Origin: Clostridia bacterium
GTDB lineage: Bacteria > Bacillota > Clostridia > Saccharofermentanales > Saccharofermentanaceae
Length of the DNA: 34,783 bases
Direction of reading: 5' to 3'
NCBI GenBank assembly: GCA_016287245.1
Contig: JAEEWG010000029.1
Coordinates: 1 to 34,783 of the forward strand
The notes beneath the pieces are model-generated. The model made no database searches. It was not told the DNA's origin and saw nothing but the letters and a program-made list of their open reading frames with translations. The translations under genes were made by a program, and so were the position numbers. Positions within the stretch are counted from its first letter, which is position 1. Every line of letters starts with the position of its first letter. Of the stretch, positions 24,182 through 32,330 are shown piece after piece.

Positions 24182-25234
24182 ATGCTGAAAAAGAAGATCC
24201 CATGGATGATATTGTTCCTGCTGATGATGGTCTTCAGTATCTGGGCCGTCGTTTCCCGAAGCGAGAGTTTTTCGCCGTCGCTTCTTCGGGAGACGCTGAG
24301 AAATGCAGATGTGAAGTGGCTCGTCGCAGCGGTTCTGGGCATGGTGTGCAATATCCTTTTCGAAGGGCTGGCGCTGGATATTCTGGTTAAGACCCTGACG
24401 AAGAAAGAAGGGGAGAAGCCCATCAGAAGCCACGGGATCCTCTATTCTGCCGCAGATATCTATTTTTCTGCGATCACGCCATCTGCCTCTGCCGGTCAGC
24501 CGGCAAGTGCCTATTTCATGTCCCGTGACGGGATACCTGTGGCCGAGTCTGCTGTCATCCTGGTACTGAACATGCTCTTTTATATTGGCGCGCTGGCGAT
24601 CGTCGGCGTTCTTGGATTCGCCATTGCACCTTCTATCTACTATGGTCTTGATACACTTGCGCAGACTCTCGTAATGATCGGATTCATCATCCTTTTAGGT
24701 CTGTGTCTGGTCTTCGTTCTGATCCTGAAAAAGGAGCAGTGGATCAAAAAGGTGGCGGTCAAGCTCGTACACCTTGGAAAAAAGCTGCACCTGATCCGTG
24801 ATGTGGACGGGCGCATTCAAAAGATCGAAAGCGCCATCGAGCAGTATAAGAACTGTGCAGATCTGATCTTCAAGAATAAGCCGGCCATGGTGGTGGCTTT
24901 CCTTCTCAATCTACTGCAGCGTCTTTCACTGGTCAGCACGACGGTCCTGGTCTATCTGGCCTTTGGCGGATCGATGGCAAACCTTCCGGAGGTGACCGCT
25001 GTCTCGTGCCTGGTGCTCGTCGGTGTCTATAGCCTTCCGGTCCCCGGAGGAATGGGCGTTGCGGATTTTCTCCTTCTCAGTGGACTGTGCCAGATCGAAG
25101 ATATCGCCAGCACCGCAAATCTCGCTCTTTTCTCACGTGGTATTTCCTTCTACAGCTGTATCGCCCTGACGATCGTGATCCTGATCGTCGGATACCTCTA
25201 CCAGAACAGAAAAATAAAGGCACAAAAAAACTGA
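24182..25234 (+). CDS. MprF-N/UPF0104-type integral membrane protein (LPG synthase transmembrane domain family)
   Basis: The 350-residue protein has about eight spans. SAADIYFSAITPSASAGQPASAYFMSRDG matches the conserved loop of the lysylphosphatidylglycerol synthase transmembrane family (the flippase half of MprF), and LPVPGGMGVADFLLLSG matches its second conserved region. The cytoplasmic aminoacyl-transferase half of MprF is absent, so this is a stand-alone YbhN/AglD-like protein that may move a lipid or glycolipid across the membrane. It is cotranscribed with the NSS transporter gene, and its stop codon lies inside the terminator stem. Confidence 0.85.
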   Translation: MLKKKIPWMILFLLMMVFSIWAVVSRSESFSPSLLRETLRNADVKWLVAAVLGMVCNILFEGLALDILVKTLTKKEGEKPIRSHGILYSAADIYFSAITPSASAGQPASAYFMSRDGIPVAESAVILVLNMLFYIGALAIVGVLGFAIAPSIYYGLDTLAQTLVMIGFIILLGLCLVFVLILKKEQWIKKVAVKLVHLGKKLHLIRDVDGRIQKIESAIEQYKNCADLIFKNKPAMVVAFLLNLLQRLSLVSTTVLVYLAFGGSMANLPEVTAVSCLVLVGVYSLPVPGGMGVADFLLLSGLCQIEDIASTANLALFSRGISFYSCIALTIVILIVGYLYQNRKIKAQKN

Positions 25235-25262
25235 CCGCCTGAAGATCAAACGGTCAGTTTTT
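25230..25262. terminator. Bidirectional terminator between converging genes
   Basis: ACTGACCG (25230-25237) / CGGTCAGT (25251-25258) is flanked by an A tract upstream and a T tract downstream, so it can serve both the plus-strand gene ending at 25234 and the minus-strand gene ending at 25286. Confidence 0.85.
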
Positions 25263-25285
25263 CTCTTTATGTGATGATCCTAACT

Positions 25286-27919
25286 TTAGGAACTGAGAGC
25301 AGATTTGATTTTTTCTTCGATCGTGGCGGCGGCCTGGGTGACGGTCATCTCGCCACTCATATAGCGCTCGAAATATGTCCTTACGATATCGTAGATAGTC
25401 GCATCTGTCGCATATCTTCTCTTCGGAGTAGACAGGAGCGCTTCATATTCCGCAAGAAGGTCATCGGAGTATTCGAGTTCCGGATAGTTAGGATTATTGA
25501 CATTTCCGTACATGGGGGTGTTCTTATATTTCGAGTTCAAGGTGCGGAACGCATTGATGTTGATCGGTATCTTTTCTTCCATATAACCATTCGGACCATA
25601 CTTGATTGTCTGGGCGATGTTAAGCTGTGCGTCATCCGAAAGCAGATACGTGATGATTTCCCATGCCAGTTCCTTCTGCGTGCTGTAGGAGGTGATCCCG
25701 ATGGTCAGGTCGGACTCTGCGAGCATGGAGCAATCTTTCGACCCCGGGTACCCAAACCACTGTATATGTCCGCCGAAAAGCTGGTACTGTAGATATTCTT
25801 CGTACGTGTTGGTCGACGCACTGCAGAAGATCGAAACCCAGTCAGCGAGCTGGAATATATTGCGGAATGGGCTTGGATCCTCTATAGCCGGTTCGAGTTC
25901 GGAATCTGAATAATACCCGTAAATGGTACTGACCTTTAGAAGTTCGAGCATGTCGATCAGAGAGTTTTGGTCGATGGTAACGGAACCGCGCTCATAGTCG
26001 ACCCATGAGGTAAGTTCACCCTCAAGGAACAATTTCATCATCCTGGCAGTATCCTGCTCTGCGAAAAGCATCATATTGTCGGAGTACATTGCCTGAGCAA
26101 GAGAAAGATCATGGTAGTTCATCTTATCTTTCCCATCGGTATAGCAGATGTTCCCGAGGAGAGCGTAATTCCGGAAGTACAGAGGGAGCTGATAAAGGCT
26201 TCCATTGACCTCGAATGCCTCCAGGACATTTGTAAAAAACTTGGTCGTGTCGATGCCGTGAATGCTTCGAATATAAGGATTTAAGTCTGTCAGGTAATCG
26301 CTGTTGCCTAAGGTGAGAGAATCTCCGGAACTGACGATAATGTCCGGACCGATGCCGGCATTGATCTGGTGTTCCATATTATCCGTCGCTCGTTCGCGGA
26401 ATTTCAAACTGTCAACAGGGGTGATCTCGTAAGGCATATCCTGTTCTACGGCATTTTGGTAGAAAGTAAAGTCTTTATAGTCATTCAGACGGAAATCCGC
26501 ATAGTCATACAGTTTGATCCAGGCCGCATGAGTGGTATCTGCGTTATACTGCGAGATGGATTTGGTGATCGGGCTCGACGAGATGCCGACACCGCCGATC
26601 CAGATCTGCTTCTGACCATTGTGCGGATTCTTTTCTGCCGGAGTGAGGTAGATGAGATAGCAATTCGGATTCTCCATATCAATGGATTCGATTTCGGCAA
26701 TGCAAAGACGGGTCACTTCTTTACTGGCTGTGGTGGTTTCGTCCGTAGTTACATCCCCGGATGTGGATGAGGCCTGGATACTGCTGTTTTCTGATTCGGT
26801 CTCCTTCGGCGCTACCATAGGACCCGGGTCCTTTTGTGCGGCGATCACGCTCACCGGAGAGGAACAGGACCCTTCCGAAAGGATCTTCACATTTCCACTT
26901 GTGAGGATATTTCTGTCGTAGTCGGTCTGATTCCAGTCCATCAGACAGCCGAATTTGCCGGACGACAGATCGATCGTGCCAATGGAGTTTCTCGTAGCTG
27001 CATAGATCTTGCCGTTATCCTGGGAGATGTGCATGCCGGCCAGATTGTCAGAGGCGCGGAAGTCGAAAGAAAGAGAGACCATTCCGTTTGCATCGTATAA
27101 GAGCTGGTACAGTTCGTAGCTGTCGGGGGAATCGTCACTGTGGACACGAAGCTGGACATAGTATTTGCCGTCTTCCTCCCAGATCCCGGCGCAGGTGCGG
27201 TCTTCTGTCATTCCGATCCCGGACAGGACTTTTTCAGAAGCGTCCAGATTGATGAGCCTGTTGCCGTAACTGCAGAGAATGTGCCCGTTTTCTGCGAAAA
27301 GAACATGATCGATATAAGCGTCTTGCTCACTGTGGATGACCCTCGGTGCGCGGGTCATCTGGCCGGACAGATCAAAATCTACTTTATAAATGGACTGTTC
27401 CCCGTTGTCGCGGTCATAGTCATAGCAATTATATACTGCAACGAATCCATTTTCTTCTGCATGAAAATAACAATCTCCCGGAAGATCGAGATTCTCACCT
27501 GTAAGTGTACCGACGTATTGGCCATCCAGGTCAAAGAAGGCCCAGAAATCTTCGTTATATGGCTCGATTATAATGCCTTCGGGGCCTTCAGAAGTGATTT
27601 CATAGGTGCGGTTAACATAAGTAAAAAGGTAATCCCCTACGAAGACGGGCGAATAAAAAGAGGTGTTGAATAGAGACCAGCCTTCCGGCAGGGTTGGTTC
27701 CGGTACGGACAACTGGATCTTCTCTGCATTATAGAAGACTTCTTCGCTGATGGTATCCGCGATGTCCCTGACAGATCCCTCTTCGGTTTCATAAGTCACA
27801 TTCGAAGAAGGCTCGCTGTTATTGACTTCCGTCTGCGAACGATATGAGCAGCCGGAAAGAAGCACTGTGGCGAGTGCGAAGGATGCGATACGGAGTTGTG
27901 TCTTCTTCTTAAGTGACAA
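25286..27919 (-). CDS. Large lipoprotein: propeller-like N-terminal part plus extracellular solute-binding domain (second copy)
   Basis: From a TTG start at 27919, behind AAAGGAAAAG, the signal peptide ends in lipobox VLLSGC (Cys24). An ATG at 27973 has no ribosome binding site and would put 18 charged residues ahead of the signal. The 877-residue product has a propeller-like region (about 70-400) and a C-terminal solute-binding region: IGPDIIVSSGDSLTLGNSDYLTDLNPYI, FEVNGSLYQLPLYFRNYALLGN, and STQKELAWEIITYLLSDDAQ near the end. It parallels the lipoprotein at 19130-21307, including CLMDWNQTD. No transporter genes are adjacent. A Ser/Thr-rich stretch in the middle (SENSSIQASSTSGDVTTDET) looks like a linker. 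Confidence 0.75.
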   Translation of the reverse strand: MSLKKKTQLRIASFALATVLLSGCSYRSQTEVNNSEPSSNVTYETEEGSVRDIADTISEEVFYNAEKIQLSVPEPTLPEGWSLFNTSFYSPVFVGDYLFTYVNRTYEITSEGPEGIIIEPYNEDFWAFFDLDGQYVGTLTGENLDLPGDCYFHAEENGFVAVYNCYDYDRDNGEQSIYKVDFDLSGQMTRAPRVIHSEQDAYIDHVLFAENGHILCSYGNRLINLDASEKVLSGIGMTEDRTCAGIWEEDGKYYVQLRVHSDDSPDSYELYQLLYDANGMVSLSFDFRASDNLAGMHISQDNGKIYAATRNSIGTIDLSSGKFGCLMDWNQTDYDRNILTSGNVKILSEGSCSSPVSVIAAQKDPGPMVAPKETESENSSIQASSTSGDVTTDETTTASKEVTRLCIAEIESIDMENPNCYLIYLTPAEKNPHNGQKQIWIGGVGISSSPITKSISQYNADTTHAAWIKLYDYADFRLNDYKDFTFYQNAVEQDMPYEITPVDSLKFRERATDNMEHQINAGIGPDIIVSSGDSLTLGNSDYLTDLNPYIRSIHGIDTTKFFTNVLEAFEVNGSLYQLPLYFRNYALLGNICYTDGKDKMNYHDLSLAQAMYSDNMMLFAEQDTARMMKLFLEGELTSWVDYERGSVTIDQNSLIDMLELLKVSTIYGYYSDSELEPAIEDPSPFRNIFQLADWVSIFCSASTNTYEEYLQYQLFGGHIQWFGYPGSKDCSMLAESDLTIGITSYSTQKELAWEIITYLLSDDAQLNIAQTIKYGPNGYMEEKIPININAFRTLNSKYKNTPMYGNVNNPNYPELEYSDDLLAEYEALLSTPKRRYATDATIYDIVRTYFERYMSGEMTVTQAAATIEEKIKSALSS

Positions 27920-28020
27920 GGCTTTTCTTTTCCTTTCTCTTACCGTTCGCCCTGAAAAGGTGCAGATCGGCATTTTCTTATTCTCATGCTAGTTTATACC
28001 ATGCATTGTATATCACAATT

Positions 28021-28060
28021 ACTTATTATAAGTGACAAATTTGAAATTCTATTATATAAT
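28021..28060 (+). promoter_or_regulatory. Promoter of the ECF S component-coaX operon with palindrome
   Basis: GTGACA (28032-28037) and a perfect TATAAT (28055-28060) are 17 bases apart. The perfect palindrome ACTTAT-T-ATAAGT (28021-28033) touches the -35 and could be an operator. About 145 bases of leader follow; they contain TCCTC-GAAAT-GAGGA at 28172-28186 and other small stems. I could not match the leader to a riboswitch class. Confidence 0.65.
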
Positions 28061-28211
28061 CGCATCGGCAGGAGTTTCCATGCCCATACGAAACGTCTGA
28101 AAATGCAGGTACCGCAAGGGTCGCGGATCTGACGCAGGCGGGAAGGGATGAAAACGAGAGCCGCAATTGTATCCTCGAAATGAGGAATAATATCAAAGGA
28201 GGGTTTGTATT

Positions 28212-28961
28212 ATGAAAAAACAGACTCAGAAAACAAAATCTATTGCATTGATGGGCATTCTCTGTGCGATCATGATCGTCATGTCGTTCACGCCTGTCGG
28301 GTACCTCAAAGTCGGTACCATCGAAATTTCCCTTCTCATGATCCCTGTAGCAATCGGTGCTGTAGCGCTTGGTCCTGTGGCCGGTGCGATCCTCGGTGCT
28401 GTTTTCGGCATCACCAGTTTTGCACAGTGCTTCGGCCTTTCGTTCTTCGGAACGTTCCTTTGCGACATTAATCCTTTCATGACTTGTGTTATGTGTATCG
28501 TTCCGCGTGTCCTCGCAGGATTCTGCGCGGGTCTGGTTGCGGAAAACAAGATCACGATCGGTCTTCACAACGTCAGAACGAACAAGGACCGTAAGATCAG
28601 TGTCAACCGCGGTGCGATCACAGGCTTCTGTGCCGCACTCTTCAACACGATCTTCTTCATGCTCTCGCTGCTTCTGTTCTTCTGGAACAGCCAGACCTTC
28701 ATCAACGCGGTAAATGAATGGGGATATAAGACAAACAATATCCTGCTGTTCTTCTTCGCATTCGTCGGGATCAACTGTATCTTCGAGCTGATCGCCACCT
28801 GCATTGTAACCAGTGCGATCGGAACGGCTCTCGAGAAGGCCAAGCTGATCGACTTTGCTACGATCAATAAGAAGACTGTCGCGGAAGCAGCATCTGACGC
28901 TTCCGAAAAAGCATCGGATATCGCGGAAAAAGCAGAAGAAGTTTCTGAATCCAAAGAATGA
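28212..28961 (+). CDS. ECF transporter S component, probably for pantothenate
   Basis: The 249-residue protein has five to six spans. ALMGILCAIMIVMSFTPVGYLKVGTIEISLLMIPVAIGA followed by GPVAGAILGAVFGITSF is the usual N-terminal half of ECF S components, which capture a vitamin and dock on a shared energising module. No EcfA or EcfT genes are here, so it uses the group II shared module. Its partner gene, 31 bases downstream, is coaX, which phosphorylates pantothenate, so pantothenate is the likely substrate (PanT-like); this is inference from context. The last 30 residues (about 220-249) form an Ala/Glu/Ser-rich helical tail not common in the family. AAAGGAGGG precedes the ATG. Confidence 0.82.
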   Translation: MKKQTQKTKSIALMGILCAIMIVMSFTPVGYLKVGTIEISLLMIPVAIGAVALGPVAGAILGAVFGITSFAQCFGLSFFGTFLCDINPFMTCVMCIVPRVLAGFCAGLVAENKITIGLHNVRTNKDRKISVNRGAITGFCAALFNTIFFMLSLLLFFWNSQTFINAVNEWGYKTNNILLFFFAFVGINCIFELIATCIVTSAIGTALEKAKLIDFATINKKTVAEAASDASEKASDIAEKAEEVSESKE

Positions 28962-28992
28962 TCCTCACTTTCTGCCCAAAGGAGTTACACCT

Positions 28993-29757
28993 ATGATCCT
29001 TGCAGTTGATATCGGAAATACACACATCCTTCTGGGTGGTTTTGACGGGAAGAAGATCCTCTTTACCGAGCTTCTTACGACCCATACCCGCTCTACCGAG
29101 CTGGAGTATGCATCGCTTCTGGAGACCGCGCTCCGGTTTAATGACATGTCTTTTGACGAGGTCAGCGGGGCGATCGTTTCGTCGGTCGTTCCGTCTGTTA
29201 CGAAAAATATCTGCCGTGCCATCGAACGCTTTACAGGTGAAGCGCCGATGGTGGTCGGCCCGGGAGTCAAAACGGGGCTTAAGATCCGTACAGACAATCC
29301 GGCGCAGGTCGGATCAGACCTGATCATGGCGGCGGTTGCCGGGGTAAAAGAATACCCTGTGCCGCAGATCAACGTCTATATGGGAACGGCGACCGCCTTT
29401 TCCCTGATCGATGATCAGAAGGCTTTTGTCGGCACATCGATCGGCGCCGGCATGGGTGTGGCGGCGGAAGCGCTCTGTGAGAAGACGTCCCAGCTGCCGA
29501 GCGTGGCCTTCGATATTCCGAAGAAGGTCATCGGCACCAATACCATCGACAGTGTCCAGAGCGGACTTATGTATCAGGCCGCTTCTGCCATCGATGGCAT
29601 GATCGGGCGGATCGAAAAGGAATACGGTCAGAAATGCACGATCGTGGCGACCGGACGGTATGCCGCCTCGGTGGTCTCACTATGCGAGCATAAAATCATC
29701 CTCGATCCGGATCTGATCCTGAAAGGCCTGATGGAGGTCTATAAAAAGAACGCCTAA
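28993..29757 (+). CDS. coaX: Type III pantothenate kinase, with altered active-site motifs
   Basis: The 254-residue protein has the ASKHA opening MILAVDIGNTHILLGGFD, VSSVVPSVT, VVGPGVKTGL and TNTIDSVQSGLMYQ of CoaX, which starts coenzyme A synthesis by phosphorylating pantothenate. The ATG at 28993, behind AAAGGAG, is chosen; a longer open frame upstream overlaps the S-component gene. Two usual motifs differ: GADR reads GSDL (the aspartate is kept, the arginine lost) and the usual VDFGTATT reads VYMGTATA. Length is normal. The enzyme may have shifted kinetics or be a diverged paralogue. It pairs with the probable pantothenate S component upstream. Confidence 0.9.
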   Translation: MILAVDIGNTHILLGGFDGKKILFTELLTTHTRSTELEYASLLETALRFNDMSFDEVSGAIVSSVVPSVTKNICRAIERFTGEAPMVVGPGVKTGLKIRTDNPAQVGSDLIMAAVAGVKEYPVPQINVYMGTATAFSLIDDQKAFVGTSIGAGMGVAAEALCEKTSQLPSVAFDIPKKVIGTNTIDSVQSGLMYQAASAIDGMIGRIEKEYGQKCTIVATGRYAASVVSLCEHKIILDPDLILKGLMEVYKKNA

Positions 29758-29792
29758 CTTTAAGAACACGCGCAATTGCGTTTTCGATATGT

Positions 29793-29852
29793 CGCTGGTC
29801 ACGCTGCTCCGACCCTCTCCAAAAATGAGCGCGTGAACAGCGGCTTTCTTTT
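29793..29852 (+). terminator. Terminator after coaX
   Basis: CGCTGGTCACGC (29793-29804) pairs with GCGTGAACAGCG (29831-29842) except for one internal mismatch, followed by GCTTTCTTTT. Confidence 0.65.
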
Positions 29853-29955
29853 GCCATAAAAACTCAGGGTGTATTTTTTTAGTTTTCCTGCTATACTCAT
29901 ATAGGCGTATTTATTACGTTTGTAGCATGTGTAGTAATTGTAGGAGGAATAGAAT

Positions 29956-31590
29956 ATGCCTGTTACTGAGTATCTTGAGAGAAATGCAGATCTTTATGGT
30001 GATGAAGTCGCGCTGGTGGAATTGAATCCGGAACAGCAGGAAGTCGGCCGCATCACATGGAAAGAATATGAGCTGATCCAGCCCACGAAGACACAGGCAT
30101 ACCGCCGCCAGATCACATGGAAGGTCTTTGACGAGAAGGCGAACCGCCTCGCTAACATGCTCCTTTCCCGCGGAATCAAAAAAGGAAACAAGATCGGCAT
30201 CCTCATGATGAACTGCCTCGAGTGGCTCCCGATCTATTTTGGTATTTTAAAGACCGGTGCGATCGCAGTTCCGCTCAATTTCCGTTATACATCCGATGAG
30301 ATCCTTTACTGCTCGAACCTTGCCGAACTGGATATCCTGTTCTTCGGCCCGGAATTCGTTTCCCGTATCGAAAATATCGAGCCGGCGCTCCACAAGAACA
30401 GAGCCCTGATCTTTGTTGGTGAGCAGTGCCCCTCTTTTGCAGAAGATTACCGCCAGATCACAGGCGACTATTCCAGCACCCGTCCGAACATCAAGATCAC
30501 AGACGAAGATTTCGGTGCGATTTATTTCAGCTCCGGTACGACCGGATTCCCGAAGGCGATCCTTCACCGTCACAGAAGTCTGACCCATGCGGCGATCGTT
30601 GAGCAGAAGCATCACTCCACGTCCCGTGAGGATTGCTTCCTCTGTATCCCCCCGCTTTATCACACCGGTGCGAAGATGCACTGGATGGGCAGCCTGGTTT
30701 CCGGTTCCCGTGCCGTTCTTCTCCGCGGCACCAAGCCGAAGTACATCCTCGATGCAGTTTCGTCCGAACACTGCACCATCGTATGGCTTTTAGTCCCGTG
30801 GGCACAGGATATCCTCGATGCGCTGGATCGCGGAGACGTGAAAAAGGAAGACTATCAGCTCGATCAGTGGAGACTGATGCATATCGGTGCACAGCCGGTT
30901 CCGAAGTCCCTGATCAAGAGATGGCTCGCATATTTCCCGAATCACCAGTACGACACGAACTACGGTCTTTCCGAGTCCATCGGACCCGGCTGCGTGCACC
31001 TCGGTGTTGAAAATGTCGAGAAGGTCGGCGCGATCGGCATTCCGGGCTATGGCTGGGAATGCAAGATCATCGACGAGCAGGGCAATATCGTCAAGCAGGG
31101 TGAAGTCGGTGAGCTCTGTGTCAAGGGCAACGGCGTCATGGAATGCTATTACAATAACGAGGAAGCCACAAACGAAGTCTTGAAGGACGGCTGGCTCCTG
31201 ACCGGTGATATGGGACGTCAGGATGAGGATGGTTTTATCTATCTCGTCGACAGAAAGAAGGACGTTATCATCTCCGGCGGTGAGAACCTCTATCCTGTAG
31301 AGATCGAAGACTTCATCATGAAGAACGATAAGATCAAGGACGTAGCGGTCATCGGACTTCCGGACAAGCGTCAGGGCGAGATCGCCGGTGCGATCATCGA
31401 GGTCAAAGAGGGCATGACACTTACGGAAGAAGAAGTCAATGACTTCTGTCTGCAGATGCCGAGATATAAGCGTCCGAGAAAGATCATCTTTGCACCTGTC
31501 CTCCGTAATGCGACAGGTAAGATCGAAAAGCCGAAGCTTCGTAAGATGTACGGCGAAGAGTATCTGGTTGCTTACGAGAATCAGGATTAA
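29956..31590 (+). CDS. AMP-forming acyl-CoA synthetase (long-chain fatty acid or aryl-CoA ligase type)
   Basis: The 544-residue enzyme has the adenylation motifs in order: P-loop YFSSGTTGFPKA (190-201), NYGLSES (335-341), TGD (416-418), hinge DRKKDVIISGGENLYPVEIE (432-451) and the catalytic lysine in GKIEKPKLR (Lys525). It activates a carboxylic acid with ATP and transfers it to CoA. The acid is not predictable. The N-terminus contains the ITWK motif twice (33-36 and 53-56), around a short EYELIQP insertion. GTAGGAGGAAT precedes the ATG, and a TATACT -10-like sequence lies at 29892-29897. It is a single-gene unit between two terminators. Confidence 0.93.
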   Translation: MPVTEYLERNADLYGDEVALVELNPEQQEVGRITWKEYELIQPTKTQAYRRQITWKVFDEKANRLANMLLSRGIKKGNKIGILMMNCLEWLPIYFGILKTGAIAVPLNFRYTSDEILYCSNLAELDILFFGPEFVSRIENIEPALHKNRALIFVGEQCPSFAEDYRQITGDYSSTRPNIKITDEDFGAIYFSSGTTGFPKAILHRHRSLTHAAIVEQKHHSTSREDCFLCIPPLYHTGAKMHWMGSLVSGSRAVLLRGTKPKYILDAVSSEHCTIVWLLVPWAQDILDALDRGDVKKEDYQLDQWRLMHIGAQPVPKSLIKRWLAYFPNHQYDTNYGLSESIGPGCVHLGVENVEKVGAIGIPGYGWECKIIDEQGNIVKQGEVGELCVKGNGVMECYYNNEEATNEVLKDGWLLTGDMGRQDEDGFIYLVDRKKDVIISGGENLYPVEIEDFIMKNDKIKDVAVIGLPDKRQGEIAGAIIEVKEGMTLTEEEVNDFCLQMPRYKRPRKIIFAPVLRNATGKIEKPKLRKMYGEEYLVAYENQD

Positions 31591-31612
31591 GATCCGAATT
31601 TAGAAAAAGACA

Positions 31613-31644
31613 AAAAAAGATCCATCAGATGATGGATCTTTTTT
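31613..31644. terminator. Bidirectional terminator between acyl-CoA synthetase and PAP2 genes
   Basis: The 15-bp perfect stem AAAAAAGATCCATCA / TGATGGATCTTTTTT has a two-base loop. The last codons of the minus-strand gene (stop at 31625) fall in the stem. Confidence 0.9.
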
Positions 31645-32188
31645 CTTTTCTCTCATTGATCTTCTTTTCGATCTTCGGAGTCAGGTAACAGGTGAGAACT
31701 CCGATCCCTGCGCCGATCAGCATGCCGGCCAGAACATCACTTGGGAAGTGTACGTAAAGGTACATTCTCGAGTAGCACATCAAAAGCGCGGCGGGGACCA
31801 GCCCGTACGCCAGTTTCGGATGGGTATAGATCAGGATGACCGCAAAGACGGTCGCGGCGATCGCATGTCCGGACGGAAAAGAATAGTCGCTCGGATTCTT
31901 GACCAGAAGTGTTACCTCGGGGCGCAGCCAGCAGGGACGGGCGCGGTGGATGACATTTTTCAGAATGAGGTTTCCGATCACAAGACCTGTGGTAAGTCCA
32001 CCGGTCAGCATCAAACCTTCCTTACGGGTCTGTCTGAACACCAGAAATAAGGCGGTATAGAAGATGAACATCGGCGCATTCCCGAATACGGTAAAGAATG
32101 AGAAGAACTTGTCCCAGAATGAGGACCGCGCCATGGTCTGGAGAAAATCCAGGATGTAAAAATCGATGTTCTGAATGGAGTCAAGCAT
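31625..32188 (-). CDS. PAP2-family membrane phosphatase
   Basis: The 187-residue protein has about five spans and the three PAP2 motifs: KNVIHRARP, FPSGHA and SRMYLYVHFPSDVLAG, with the catalytic histidines in the last two. Such enzymes dephosphorylate undecaprenyl pyrophosphate or phosphatidic acid-type lipids at the outer face of the membrane. The start is the ATG at 32188 with GAGGTG just upstream; the in-frame extension to 32260 adds a segment without a ribosome binding site. Undecaprenyl-pyrophosphate recycling (BcrC/YbjG-like) is the likeliest role, but the exact substrate is open. Confidence 0.9.
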   Translation of the reverse strand: MLDSIQNIDFYILDFLQTMARSSFWDKFFSFFTVFGNAPMFIFYTALFLVFRQTRKEGLMLTGGLTTGLVIGNLILKNVIHRARPCWLRPEVTLLVKNPSDYSFPSGHAIAATVFAVILIYTHPKLAYGLVPAALLMCYSRMYLYVHFPSDVLAGMLIGAGIGVLTCYLTPKIEKKINERKEKRSII

Positions 32189-32330
32189 ATTTTCACCTCG
32201 AACCAGCTTTGCCGGGAATAATAGTTCTTTGACAAAGTCTTTCCAAAAAGAGTGTAGCACATCCGCTCAATATCGCAACCTCTCATCAAAAATGGTAGAA
32301 TAGACCCATGCAAAAAAAAGGAGAAATGAA

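Noticed and set aside
28067..28211. THF, TPP, FMN or cobalamin riboswitch in the ECF leader
   Set aside because: I could not find the conserved core sequences of those classes.
28026..28568. A 180-codon minus-strand frame over the ECF leader and gene start
   Set aside because: It lies opposite a well-supported S-component gene and a good promoter, and has low-complexity charged composition typical of antisense frames.
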